Shown piece by piece: positions 25,406 to 34,823 of a stretch of DNA of 64,000 bases. The translations under genes and the position numbers were made by a program. Source of the DNA: Pirellulaceae bacterium (lineage in GTDB: Bacteria; Planctomycetota; Planctomycetia; Pirellulales; Pirellulaceae); NCBI GenBank assembly GCA_018402565.1, contig JAGYIQ010000011.1:62001-126000 (forward strand), given 5' to 3'. Each line of letters opens with the position of its first letter. The first letter of the stretch is position 1. Below the pieces are notes generated by a model. The model searched no databases. It was given only the letters and a program-made list of their open reading frames with translations, and was not told where the DNA came from.

Positions 25406-28400
25406 TTAGTTCCGGCGGTAGTCGCCCCGCGGGACTTTGGTCTCGTCGGCTGGCGTTGATACGAACGGGTTTTGGATCTGCCGCCAGAAGCGATACCAAT
25501 TTTGTGTCCGTCGCCAATCGCTGGTCCAGTCCTCGCTGCGGCTATAGTCTGGGTACGAAGCCATGTCTCGGAACGGCAGCGGCCCAATCCGCTGGCCTTC
25601 GAACGTATGCAAGTCGGAGTCCTTGTCATAGCCAACGGTGTACAGCAGGAAGGTCCGTACGTGTCCGGGCGGTGTCGCTTGGCTGGGGACGGCAAACGCG
25701 ACCTCCAAGGCATCGCCGGTCCCGAGGGTCACCATGCGATCGTCGGCCTCCCGCACCAAGTGCTCCGCGGGGCCGTAATCGGACAGACGCCCGGCGACGG
25801 GTGGCCAGACGGCCGCCGTGCTCACATCTTGGGCATCGAAGGTCTCGGGGCCGTTGGGGACCAGGGGCAGTCGCCGCGAGGTGCCGCGGTAGTAGGTCCG
25901 CGCCGACGCCAAGGCCGCTTCTTGCTCGACCAACGCCACTTCCGTCTGGTCCCGAGCGACGTAGGCTTGGTCCCAATAAATCTCGGCGGAGGTCACGATC
26001 TTGATCCGTTGGTCCGAGGTCGGGAACAGGTCGTTCAGCGGCACGGCCATGGTCTTTGTCTTGCCGCCGGGGAAGCCCATCGCTCGCGAGGCGGGGGTCC
26101 ACTCGCCGTTGGCATCCGGAACAAACAGGGCGGGGAAGATCGGCCCAGATAGCTCGGGTTGCTGCTGCAGCATGACGTTGATCGAAGTGTCGGTCGGCTG
26201 GATCCAACCAGTCAGGAACAGGGTGTACTCCTCCAAGTTGGGGCGGTCAAACTCCAAGATCAATTCGTGCGGCTCGACGTAACCCTGGGTGATCCGCCGC
26301 TCGAAACTCCGCACGTATTGCTGGTCGGCAGCCAGCAACAGCGGCCGGACATCGTCACCGTTTTGATTGGTCGCGGCGACCGGCGGGTGCTGCTCGCCGA
26401 CCCGGTACAGCCGATGGGCCACGATTTGCGGTGGGCCGACTTTGTCATTGATATGGACTTCCACGTCGGCCGGATGATCGATCGTCAGCAGCCGGACTTG
26501 GTCGAAGTACGCGACTTCCCACAGCTCTTCTGTCAGCAACAAGCGGTAGGTACCATCGGTCGCCACCAAGCTCTCGGGCGGCAGGCGGAGGTACTCCCAA
26601 TGCCTTGTCGGCACCAACCCGCCTTGGGGTGCCTGCAGGCCGATCGGAGCCGCCCAGAGACAGTCGGAGAAGAACTCCCACTGTCGGCCGTTCCACGTGT
26701 AAATGAATGGGCAGGATCCCTTCAATATGCAGATCATCTCGACCGTTTGCCGCCCTGGTGGCAGCAGCAGGACCTGTGGGATGCCGTTGGTCCAGACGAT
26801 CCGCGCCACATTGACCTCGGTGGCCTGGCCCAAGCCCACATGCACGGTCGGACGCGTGATGGTTTCGGCGAAGTAATGGGGCCCGACGCGGGCTTCGAGC
26901 AAGCTGCCGATGCCCAGATGGTTGGTCCGAGAGGCATTGTCGCCGCGGCCTTGCGGGACCACGGTCAGCCACGCGTTTTGGTTGCCCCCATCGTTGCGGA
27001 AGACCTGCAGGCGGCCCTCGGCCCAGACCACCAAGTCCAAGTCACCGTCACTGTCCCAATCGCCACGGTCACCCCGCTCGGGTCGTGCCGCCAACGGGAT
27101 CCTGGGACCGGTGTTCCCCATTCCCAGCCGGTCGCTGCCTTGGGCCAAGGTCGTGCCCTGCCATTGCGTCGGGTGATACACCAATTGGCCGTCCTGCCAC
27201 AGCAGCAGGTCCAACGTCCCGCTGTTGTCGTAGTCCGCCACCGACCAATCGCCCAACAGTTGGCCGGGGACCGTCAGCGTTCCGTTGGTCGGCGATCCAT
27301 TCGGGGATTGCGACAGGAACTGGACCTTGCCCCAGGGTTGGGTTTCGGTGAACTGCACGGTGGTGCCTTGAGCGCTGGAGGTGACCACGTCCCAGCTGGC
27401 GTTGCCGTCCAATTCGGCGACCGCCAAACCGGGCCGATCGGCGGCTGCGGGCAGACTCAGATCCCGGTAGCGGAACGCACCATGGCGTTCGTTGGCCAAC
27501 AAGCCGACTCGGCCGCTACGGGTCTGTACGACAAAGTCAATAAACAGGTCGCGATCCCAGTCCACCAAACGCAGGTCGACGATCGGATCCAAGTCTGGCG
27601 GCAGGTACAGCCATTGGCTGGCATCGATAAAGGTGTTGTTGCCACGGTTCATCAGCAGCCGGAGGCCGTTGGGCGTCAGCACCACCAGATCCAAGTCCGC
27701 GTCTTGATCGAAGTCCGCGATAAACGCCTGGTCGATCCGCCCCATTGCGGCGATTTCTGTCGGTTGCGGGATCGGCGTCGCGGACAGACCCGCCTCGGCG
27801 GACCATTGCAAGTTGTAGACGGCCAGACCATCGTCGCCGGTCAGCACCAACTGAGGGAACTCGGCGTGGGTTTTACCAGCCATGCGACCCGCCGCTTGAC
27901 TGAAACGCCGCTGGATACCGCTGCCGGAGTCGGCGATCGTCAGCAGGAAGGCCGCGTGCAAGCGATCGTAGCGACCTGTGAACGGCACGCGCAGGATCGG
28001 GTCCGCGGCCAGTTCCGTCAGCGGGCCCACGTGGACTTCAACGGCATCGTCCCGCAAGATGAACAGGTCCAGCACCCCGTCAAAATCGATGTCCGCCAGG
28101 GCAAAGTCCACGATTGGGCGAGCTGACACGGAGGCCGGTAACGGCGATTCGACGAACGCCAACGCCAGCGGACTGGGGGCGGGCGTCAAGGCCGCGTTGG
28201 CCGCTCGAGTCATTGGCTCGGAGAATTGTGTCAGCAAATAATCCAGCGGATTGGGCTGCAGGGCGGCGACGTCGATCACCGTGGGGGACTTGCCGTTGAG
28301 GGAATTGTCCAGATCCAAGGCGGCTCGCACGCGGCGTTGGCCATCTGCACCGCCGACCGCATCGTCCATGGCTTGCACGACCGGCGTCAAATCGCCAGCA

Positions 28401-29227
28401 AAGGATTCCATGCCCAGGTAGTTTTTGCTGCTAAAACCGGCTTTCTCGATGATGCTGCGGCTCTGCTGCCAGTAATCCGCCAGGCCGGGGTCCTGGTCGA
28501 TCGCCATCCGCACGAGGGACTTGGAGATGACCCACAGGTTGTTTGGCTCCAGGCGTCGTAGTTCTCGGATGGCCTGCGAGCGGATCGGTTCGAGGGTTTC
28601 CGCATCGCTGTTGGACGAGCTGAGAAGTTCGTCGGTCGTCCAAAACGCGCTGAACCAAAACGGTGCGTGATCTTGGGCCGCGGTGGCCGCCGCCAAGTAC
28701 TGTTGCGCGGACTGGACCTGCGCCGAGCGACTCGCGCCGAGCGTGTTTTGTACCTCGCCGTACAGAAACGTCGACACGGGACTTTCGAAGCGTTCCCACA
28801 AATCGCCCATGGCCTGGACCAAGTTCTCTCGGGCAATTTTCGGGTCGATCGCTTGCAGCGATTCGCCGCCTTCCGCAGCGTTTTCTTGCGCGGCCGGGCT
28901 GCGGAGCATGACCAACCAGGCGATCACCAGATTGCGGTAGGGGAGTTCCTCGTCGGGGCGGAGACGTCGGATCTCCTCGTAACGGGGAATCGCCTCTTGG
29001 AAGCCGAAGCGGAGCGTTCCGTCGGGCAGGGTGCTCACCGCGAAATTTTCGTTCTCCAAGGCTCCGTTGGCTTCGTGAGCCAATTGGTGCAGGCGAACGG
29101 CCTCCGGATCGCCTCCGTTGTCGGGCTGCAGCCACCACCAACCCACAAACGCCGCCAGGGCGACGGCAGCTGCGAATAACAGGATTGGCTTGAGCTTGTT
29201 AGCGCCCGAGGGATTGGCTGGGTTCAT
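25406..29227 (-). CDS. Large membrane-anchored FG-GAP/VCBS repeat protein with ASPIC/UnbV-type domain
   Basis: With the ATG at 29227 (GGAAAA upstream) the protein is 1273 residues. An N-terminal helix (PILLFAAAVALAAFVGWWW) anchors it or is cleaved. Residues 30-330 are helical and TPR-like. From about 380 come calcium-binding-like FG-GAP repeats: DIDFDGVLDLF, DFDQDADLDLVVL, DWDRDLFIDFVV, DYDNSGTLDLLLW and DWDSDGDLDLVVW. The segment ITRPTVHVGLGQATEVNVARIVWTNG, in which the GLG and W.NG parts are characteristic, matches the ASPIC/UnbV domain. The last 400 residues are beta-rich and unknown. It is likely periplasmic or extracytoplasmic. Such proteins are abundant in planctomycetes and their roles are undefined. 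Confidence 0.85.
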   Translation of the reverse strand: MNPANPSGANKLKPILLFAAAVALAAFVGWWWLQPDNGGDPEAVRLHQLAHEANGALENENFAVSTLPDGTLRFGFQEAIPRYEEIRRLRPDEELPYRNLVIAWLVMLRSPAAQENAAEGGESLQAIDPKIARENLVQAMGDLWERFESPVSTFLYGEVQNTLGASRSAQVQSAQQYLAAATAAQDHAPFWFSAFWTTDELLSSSNSDAETLEPIRSQAIRELRRLEPNNLWVISKSLVRMAIDQDPGLADYWQQSRSIIEKAGFSSKNYLGMESFAGDLTPVVQAMDDAVGGADGQRRVRAALDLDNSLNGKSPTVIDVAALQPNPLDYLLTQFSEPMTRAANAALTPAPSPLALAFVESPLPASVSARPIVDFALADIDFDGVLDLFILRDDAVEVHVGPLTELAADPILRVPFTGRYDRLHAAFLLTIADSGSGIQRRFSQAAGRMAGKTHAEFPQLVLTGDDGLAVYNLQWSAEAGLSATPIPQPTEIAAMGRIDQAFIADFDQDADLDLVVLTPNGLRLLMNRGNNTFIDASQWLYLPPDLDPIVDLRLVDWDRDLFIDFVVQTRSGRVGLLANERHGAFRYRDLSLPAAADRPGLAVAELDGNASWDVVTSSAQGTTVQFTETQPWGKVQFLSQSPNGSPTNGTLTVPGQLLGDWSVADYDNSGTLDLLLWQDGQLVYHPTQWQGTTLAQGSDRLGMGNTGPRIPLAARPERGDRGDWDSDGDLDLVVWAEGRLQVFRNDGGNQNAWLTVVPQGRGDNASRTNHLGIGSLLEARVGPHYFAETITRPTVHVGLGQATEVNVARIVWTNGIPQVLLLPPGRQTVEMICILKGSCPFIYTWNGRQWEFFSDCLWAAPIGLQAPQGGLVPTRHWEYLRLPPESLVATDGTYRLLLTEELWEVAYFDQVRLLTIDHPADVEVHINDKVGPPQIVAHRLYRVGEQHPPVAATNQNGDDVRPLLLAADQQYVRSFERRITQGYVEPHELILEFDRPNLEEYTLFLTGWIQPTDTSINVMLQQQPELSGPIFPALFVPDANGEWTPASRAMGFPGGKTKTMAVPLNDLFPTSDQRIKIVTSAEIYWDQAYVARDQTEVALVEQEAALASARTYYRGTSRRLPLVPNGPETFDAQDVSTAAVWPPVAGRLSDYGPAEHLVREADDRMVTLGTGDALEVAFAVPSQATPPGHVRTFLLYTVGYDKDSDLHTFEGQRIGPLPFRDMASYPDYSRSEDWTSDWRRTQNWYRFWRQIQNPFVSTPADETKVPRGDYRRN

Positions 29228-29431
29228 GGCAATTTTCCACACCGAAGGGAAACTTCAGACTCACGGAACTGGCCCCACCCTCAATGGTACCAAGCGGGAC
29301 TTGTGATTAAACTACCGATTGACAGCCGTTGTTACGTGACGGAAATACTTGTCCCCGGCCGGGAAAGGCCACGGGCCACGGCCGTGTTGAAGTTTCCCAC
29401 GCGCCCCCACCGCCCTTTTCGCAGGTGCTCG

Positions 29432-29872
29432 ATGTCCGACGAACAAGCCAATCTTTCAAACGATGACTTCACGGACGCCGAATTGGAGGCGTTCTTGGAG
29501 GAGAGTTTGGATCCGGCCCGCGCGTCAGAGATCGAACAGACGGCTCGCAACAGCCCCGGTTTGCTCAAGCGCTTGGCCGCCTTGAATCGTCGCCGCGACC
29601 ATGGCGCGCATTCCCTGGCCGGGATCTGGCGCCGCTACCAGATCGGGGTCCCCAGTCGCGAGGAGATGGGCCAGTACCTGTTGGGGATCTTGGATGCCGA
29701 GCGAGCGGACTACATCAAGTTTCGCTTGGAGTGCCTCAAGTGCCCGTTCACGCAGTCCCTGCTGATGGAACTCCAGCAGGCGACCGACCAGGCCTCGATC
29801 AGCCGCAGTCGCACCCATCGCGACTCGATTTTTCAAAGCGGCACCCAGATCCTGTCCAAGAATAGCGACTAG
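29432..29872 (+). CDS. Conserved-looking small hypothetical protein
   Basis: I chose the ATG at 29432, which follows CAGGTG by 6 nt, giving 146 residues. The N-terminal DDFTDAELEAFLEESLDP resembles the short acidic segment at the start of planctomycete proteins encoded near sigma factors. An HTH-like helix pair follows (SPGLLKRLAALNRRRD), then SREEMGQYLLGILDAERADY and an LECLKCP pair of cysteines. No family is identified and no sigma factor is next to it. The gene points away from the FG-GAP gene. Its TAG stop is immediately followed by a copy of the MITE end. Confidence 0.6.
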   Translation: MSDEQANLSNDDFTDAELEAFLEESLDPARASEIEQTARNSPGLLKRLAALNRRRDHGAHSLAGIWRRYQIGVPSREEMGQYLLGILDAERADYIKFRLECLKCPFTQSLLMELQQATDQASISRSRTHRDSIFQSGTQILSKNSD

Positions 29873-29905
29873 TGCTTTGTCACAGGCACGGTTTGGGGTG
29901 GGATC
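29871..29905 (+). mobile_element. Solo MITE terminus (copy 4, truncated)
   Basis: AGTGCTTTGTCACAGGCACG, the exact 14-bp terminal repeat plus a short internal match, overlaps the stop codon of the preceding gene. The rest of the element and the other end are missing. It is a remnant of a deleted insertion and shows that the element can end inside a gene. Confidence 0.7.
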
Positions 29906-30098
29906 GCTCAGCCGCCGAGCGCGTTGGCCCCGTTTTTTTGGTAAACTCGGCTCAGTTGATTCGGCCTCCCCCTTCAATCTCGTAACCGTTCACGGGTAGG
30001 AGGTAAGCCTCGGGGCTGGTGCATTCCGCAAGTCGGATGGTTCTCGGGGCAAACCGGTAGCGTTTTCCAGTTGCTTATGCTCGCCAACGATCGCACGG

Positions 30099-30116
30099 TT
30101 AGCCCGACTTGCTGCA
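30099..30116. repeat. 18-bp repeat upstream of asnS (also at 31832-31849)
   Basis: TTAGCCCGACTTGCTGCA occurs here and again downstream of asnS at 31832-31849, within a longer similar stretch of about 45 bp (AACGATCG before it, CCCT-CG-GG after it). The two copies are direct and bracket the asnS gene. Nothing else is seen in the 390-bp gap before asnS. Confidence 0.7.
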
Positions 30117-30262
30117 TGACACCCTACGAGGCGTGAACCGTAACTAAATCCCGTTGACGATGCACAAGTCAGAGCGGTTTTGCGTTCGCCGGGTTGAATT
30201 TGTGGGAAATCTGTTGAGAATGCCCAGGTGTGGGTTGGGCAACTAGTAGTGAAGGACGCTCG

Positions 30263-31663
30263 GTGGAACTTATATCGGTACGTGAGGCTCGGACGGAGCA
30301 GGCGATTGGCAAGTCGGTGGAGCTGCGGGGCTGGGTTCGGACCCGGCGGGACTCCAAGGCGGGCTTCAGTTTCATCGAGGTCAATGACGGTTCCTGCTTG
30401 GGCAACATCCAGGTGATTGCCGACGGGAAGTTGGAGAACTACGAGACCGACGTCAAGGGTTTGACGGTGGGCGCCAGTCTGCGGGTGGAGGGCCAGGTCG
30501 TCGCGTCGGGCGGCAAGGGGCAAGCTACCGAGGTCCAGGCGACACGAGTCATCGCCGTGGGTGGGGCCGACGCCGAGAGCTACCCGCTGCAGAAAAAGCA
30601 GCATACCTTGGAGAAGCTCCGCGAGTGGGCTCACTTGCGACCTCGGACGAACACCTTCGGCGCGGTGGCTCGGGTCCGCAACCAAATCTGCCGTTCGATC
30701 CATCAGTTTTACCAAGAACGCGGGTTCCTCTACGTACACACGCCGATCATCACCGCCAGTGACTGCGAAGGGGCGGGGGAGATGTTCCAGGTCACGACGC
30801 TGGATTTGGCGACGATTGCCAAACGCGAGATGGCCAACATCGACTACAAGTTCGACTTCTTCGATCGCCCCAGTTACCTGACGGTGAGTGGTCAATTGGA
30901 AGCCGAGACGTACGCCTGCGCGTTGGGTAAGGTGTACACCTTTGGGCCGACCTTCCGAGCCGAGAATTCCAACACGAGCCGGCACTTGGCCGAATTCTGG
31001 ATGATCGAACCGGAGATGGCTTTCTTCGAGCTGCCCGACAACATGCAATTGGCCGAGGACTTCCTCAAGCGATTGTTCCGCGATGTGTTGGAGCATTGCC
31101 AAGAGGACATGGCGTTTTTTAATGAACGGATCGACGAGAGCAAGACCCTGATCGAACGTCTGCAGAAGATCGTCAACGCGGATTTCGTGCGTTTGAGCTA
31201 CACGGAAGCCGTCGACATCTTGTTGGCCTGCGACCACAAGTTCGATTACCCCGTGAAGTGGGGCATGGACCTGCAGAGCGAGCACGAGCGGTACCTGACC
31301 GAGAAACATTTTGACTCGCCGGTTATCCTCTACAACTACCCGCGGATCATTAAGCCGTTTTACATGTACTGCAACGACGACGGCAAGACGGTGCGTGGGA
31401 TGGACGTGCTGGTGCCAGGCGTGGGCGAGATCATTGGTGGATCGCAACGCGAACACCGCTTGGACGTGTTGTTGGAGCGCATGGCTGAGATGCAACTGTC
31501 GGCCGATGATTATTGGTGGTATGTCGATCTGCGTCGCTACGGCACCGTCCCGCACGCTGGTTTCGGCTTGGGCTTGGAACGCGTGATCCAATTTGTCACC
31601 TCGATGGGCAACATTCGTGACGTGATCCCCTTCCCCCGCACGCCTGGGTCATGTGACTTTTGA
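30263..31663 (+). CDS. asnS: Asparaginyl-tRNA synthetase
   Basis: The GTG at 30263 has AAGGA 7 nt upstream and gives 466 residues that start MELISVREAR. It charges tRNA-Asn with asparagine. The N-terminal OB-fold anticodon-binding domain is marked by VELRGWVRTRRDSKAGFSFI. The class II core follows, with motif 2 FRAENSNTSRHLAEFWMIE and motif 3 AGFGLGLERVIQFVT. FFDRPSYLTVSGQL and GMDVLVPGVGEIIGGSQREH are specific to AsnRS. The gene is single and stands between repeat-rich intergenic regions. Confidence 0.97.
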   Translation: MELISVREARTEQAIGKSVELRGWVRTRRDSKAGFSFIEVNDGSCLGNIQVIADGKLENYETDVKGLTVGASLRVEGQVVASGGKGQATEVQATRVIAVGGADAESYPLQKKQHTLEKLREWAHLRPRTNTFGAVARVRNQICRSIHQFYQERGFLYVHTPIITASDCEGAGEMFQVTTLDLATIAKREMANIDYKFDFFDRPSYLTVSGQLEAETYACALGKVYTFGPTFRAENSNTSRHLAEFWMIEPEMAFFELPDNMQLAEDFLKRLFRDVLEHCQEDMAFFNERIDESKTLIERLQKIVNADFVRLSYTEAVDILLACDHKFDYPVKWGMDLQSEHERYLTEKHFDSPVILYNYPRIIKPFYMYCNDDGKTVRGMDVLVPGVGEIIGGSQREHRLDVLLERMAEMQLSADDYWWYVDLRRYGTVPHAGFGLGLERVIQFVTSMGNIRDVIPFPRTPGSCDF

Positions 31664-32112
31664 TTTTATTTTACTTTAATGATTAATTGGGTCTGCATGG
31701 TTATGCGGTGCGGCATTGCTTGCGATGGTGTTTGGGTGCCTTCGACGCGTGAAGTCTAGGGAGTAGCCGGATCGCACTTGGAAGAAACTCGTAGCGATCA
31801 CTAGCGGTTGTAGCCACAAACGATCGTCCTGTTAGCCCGACTTGCTGCAAGACATCCCTCGTGGACGGTTACTCTTGAAGAGGCGAGCAGCGACGGCCAA
31901 ACACTGGTGTTTACCGCCATCGCCTGGTCATAAGTGCCTTTTTCACATGGGATAGGGTCACTTATCGACCCAGCGCCCTCGGGGGGGGGGATCGCTTAAC
32001 TGTTCACGCCTCGCCTCGTAAGAGGAATGTGTCATTGGCAGATTGGCAACTATTGGCGTTAATTAGTGTTCCCATTCCGGAATCCAAGTTGAATGGAACA
32101 CTAATCGACACT
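31664..32112. other. Non-coding gap after asnS with repeat and hairpin
   Basis: Besides the 18-bp repeat at 31832-31849, there is an inverted repeat ATTAGTGTTCCCATTC/GAATGGAACACTAAT at 32062-32105, right next to a MITE copy. A run of 10 G residues lies at about 31981-31990. No gene is seen. Confidence 0.6.
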
Positions 32113-32253
32113 AGTGCTTTGTCACAATTTAATTTTGGGATCGGTGTGGCAAAGGGGTCAGGCGTCAATTGCCGGAACGGCCCTACGGGTGCTGCGCACA
32201 ATTGACGCCTGACCCCTTTGCCACACCCCAAGTTCTGGCTGTGACAAAGCACT
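32113..32253. mobile_element. 140-bp palindromic MITE, copy 3
   Basis: It carries the same 14-bp terminal repeats as copy 1 (AGTGCTTTGTCACA and its complement) and is nearly identical to the reverse complement of copy 1 over the full length. It lies in the non-coding region between asnS and the convergent der gene. The termini extend to CTAGTGC/GCACTAG. Confidence 0.9.
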
Positions 32254-32730
32254 AGTCGCCACTAATCGGTGCAAATAGCACGCTGTATTTGCTGTGCCTG
32301 CCCTCCGCTGCGTGTGCCTTCCTCTGCTTCCTTCCCCCGTACTCGCGGTTTTCCCGCCAGGCCAACACCACGATCCACCGACACCCATTCGGTCACTCAC
32401 TACGAAACAACACCGCCACAGACCTTTCGTGCCTTTCGTGTCTTTCGTGGCCTCACTCCGCAATACCCCTGTGACCATGCTGTTAGCTGTTAGCTGTTAG
32501 TGTCGGGGGTATATCTTGCATTTTTTATTCTCCATTTTAGCTTTTTCATTTTTCGCGAACGCTTTTCCATGCTCTCTGCCTCTCACTCTACGAATTCCTT
32601 CAATCCTTCCCATCTCTTGCGGTTCAAATTTCCTGCGGGGCGTGAACGGTTGCAAAATCGCTAAGCGGCTCGGCCCCAGGTGCGTCTGGGCCGGCGCAGC
32701 CTCAGCAGAGGGATGTCCGCCGCTCTTCCG
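32254..32730. other. Non-coding gap before the convergent der gene
   Basis: The stretch is pyrimidine-rich, with a CCTTTCGTGTCTTTCGTGG block and a short TTAGCTG tandem triplication at about 32482-32500. No gene or clear terminator is visible. Confidence 0.5.
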
Positions 32731-34449
32731 CTAGTTATCGTCATCCTCGTCTTGGTCGGGCAGATCGACCAGCGACTCATCGTAGATTTTGGACCAGGCC
32801 TCCGCGTCGAACTGCTCGGGGTCAAAGTCATCGCTGCCGGGATCGGTCGGGTCGGCGTGTCCGACGGGCACCAGCGGTTGTTCGCCGTCCCAGAACTCGT
32901 CGCTCTCCCCGCCGTCCGGCCCCTCGTCCGCCGCACTGGCGGCAGCTGGGGCCGCGGCGGGTGGCGGACTGCGCCGCCGATCCAATTGGCTTTGGGCCGC
33001 AACCCATTGCTGCATGCGTTCGGGGCTCAGTTCCTGCAGGTTGCTCTCCATCAGGTCGCGTTCCAACAAGTCGGCGTCCGCGTGATCGGCGTGCATGTGG
33101 GAACGATCCCGCCGCGGTGTCGAGTGCGAGTCGCGTTTCTCGTAGAAGACGCGGATCGGAACCTCGCCAAACCGCAGCTGGTCGCGGAGGACGCCCAACA
33201 GGTAGCGGCGGTAATTGACCGGGAAGGCGTCCGGGTCGCTGCACTTGATCACGATCATCGGCGGGGTCGTGCCGACTTGTGAGGCGAAGTAGATCCGCGG
33301 CCTTCGCGGCCCGATCATCGGTGGCGGGAACGCCAGCAGTGCTTGGCGAATGAGTCGATTGAGCACGGGCGTCGACACACGCCACTGGGCCTGCTTGAAC
33401 AGCATTTGCGTGTAGTTGATCAGTTTACGGACATTTCTTCCGGTGAGGCCCGTCACAAACGCGATCGGGACGTACTTCATGCCGGGGAAGGTATCGTTCG
33501 CGTATTCCGCCCACTGCTCGGTGACGATCTTGTCGGCGACCAGGTCCCATTTGTTGACAACAAACACGACCGGTTTGTGGTTCTTCTCGATGTAGGTCAC
33601 CAATTTTTTGTCGACCTTGCTGATTTCGTCCGCCGCATCAAAAAACATCAGTACCACATCGGCATAACGGATACTGCGTTGGGCCCGATGCGTCGAGTAG
33701 TATTCGATGTCGGTCCGCACGCTCTTGCGTCGGCGGAAACCAGGGGTGTCGATCAGCACGATGGGTTTGCCGTCAACATGGATCGTGACGTCCACGCTAT
33801 CGCGAGTGGTTCCGGCGACGTTGGAAACGATCATCCGCCCCGCCTCGGTCAAGGCGTTGACGAAGGTGCTCTTGCCCACATTTCTGCGGCCGACGATGGC
33901 GATCTTCAGCGTGGGGGGGTCGGTCGCCTCCTCGGCCTCGCCGGGTAGGGCTTTGGGCAATCGTTCGATGATCGCATCCAACAGATCGTCTTTGCCGCGG
34001 AAGTTCTGGGCGCTGATTGGCAGCGGGTCGCCAATGCCCAATTGATAAAAGTCGGCAGCCTGCCAGCGGAACTTTTCTTCGTCCGCTTTGTTGGCCGCCA
34101 GAATCACGGGTTTGCCGATGGCCATCAAACGCCGCGCGATATCCGCATCTACCGGAGTCGGGCCCTGGCGGATGTCGACCGCGAACAGCACCAAGTCCGC
34201 CGTCCGCAACGCCTCGCTGATCTGGGCTTCGATCTCGTCATCCAGATCATCGACGTCGTTGATGCCGATGCCGCCCGTGTCCACCAACTGGAAATACGAC
34301 CCCTCGTGCTCGACGACCCGGATCATGCGGTCGCGCGTGACCCCCGCCAGATCATCGACGATCGCCAGCCGTCTGCCGACCAACCAATTGAAGATACTGG
34401 ACTTGCCCACATTGGGCCGTCCGACAATTGCAACCGTAGGCAGAGCCAT
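32731..34449 (-). CDS. der: Ribosome-assembly GTPase Der (EngA)
   Basis: The 572-residue protein has two consecutive GTPase domains, the mark of Der, which acts in 50S subunit maturation. The first domain has GRPNVGKSS (10-18), DTGG and NKAD. The second has GRRNVGKST (near 188), DTPGFR and NKWD. A KH-like domain follows (PRIYFASQVGTTPPMIVI to VPIRVFYEKR). The last ~115 residues are an extension not found in the standard ~490-residue protein. It starts with a His/Asp-rich patch (HMHADHADADLLERD) and ends strongly acidic (DLPDQDEDDDN). The extension probably does not alter the core function. Confidence 0.95.
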   Translation of the reverse strand: MALPTVAIVGRPNVGKSSIFNWLVGRRLAIVDDLAGVTRDRMIRVVEHEGSYFQLVDTGGIGINDVDDLDDEIEAQISEALRTADLVLFAVDIRQGPTPVDADIARRLMAIGKPVILAANKADEEKFRWQAADFYQLGIGDPLPISAQNFRGKDDLLDAIIERLPKALPGEAEEATDPPTLKIAIVGRRNVGKSTFVNALTEAGRMIVSNVAGTTRDSVDVTIHVDGKPIVLIDTPGFRRRKSVRTDIEYYSTHRAQRSIRYADVVLMFFDAADEISKVDKKLVTYIEKNHKPVVFVVNKWDLVADKIVTEQWAEYANDTFPGMKYVPIAFVTGLTGRNVRKLINYTQMLFKQAQWRVSTPVLNRLIRQALLAFPPPMIGPRRPRIYFASQVGTTPPMIVIKCSDPDAFPVNYRRYLLGVLRDQLRFGEVPIRVFYEKRDSHSTPRRDRSHMHADHADADLLERDLMESNLQELSPERMQQWVAAQSQLDRRRSPPPAAAPAAASAADEGPDGGESDEFWDGEQPLVPVGHADPTDPGSDDFDPEQFDAEAWSKIYDESLVDLPDQDEDDDN

Positions 34450-34823
34450 GAAACGCGATCCAAACTAGAGTTTTTCCGACCAAGCTCTATCATACCCCCG
34501 GCCAGCGGATTGCCTAGGAGACCGTCCCACGGAACGGGCCCCCCCCACGGGCGGCCAGGTGCCTGCATGGCCAGGGGCCGTCGCTCGTCTTATACTTAGG
34601 TCCGAACACCGGCCACCTGGAAGTGCAAAACCCCGCTCCCGCGGTTGGCTCAGGTCGTTGGCCGTTGGCCGTTGGTCCAGGCCGGTCGCCCTGGCTCGCT
34701 GACTGACAGCGATTTACCTGACAGCGATTTGACTCGAGAGCGGTGCAGTGGCCCTGGGTATGACGCGGCGGGGCTTCACGAATCGAGAGTCGGGTGGGGA
34801 TGTCCTGAGGAGGAACGCGGCGG
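34450..34823. other. Divergent intergenic region between der and the uracil-DNA glycosylase
   Basis: It contains short direct repeats (GTTGGCC twice, CTGACAGCGATTT twice at about 34704-34730). Promoters for both genes must be here but none stands out. Confidence 0.4.

Noticed and set aside
26159..28126. Plus-strand frame antisense to the FG-GAP gene
   Set aside because: Product is rich in Gln, His, Arg and Val without motifs; the FG-GAP repeats on the other strand are real.
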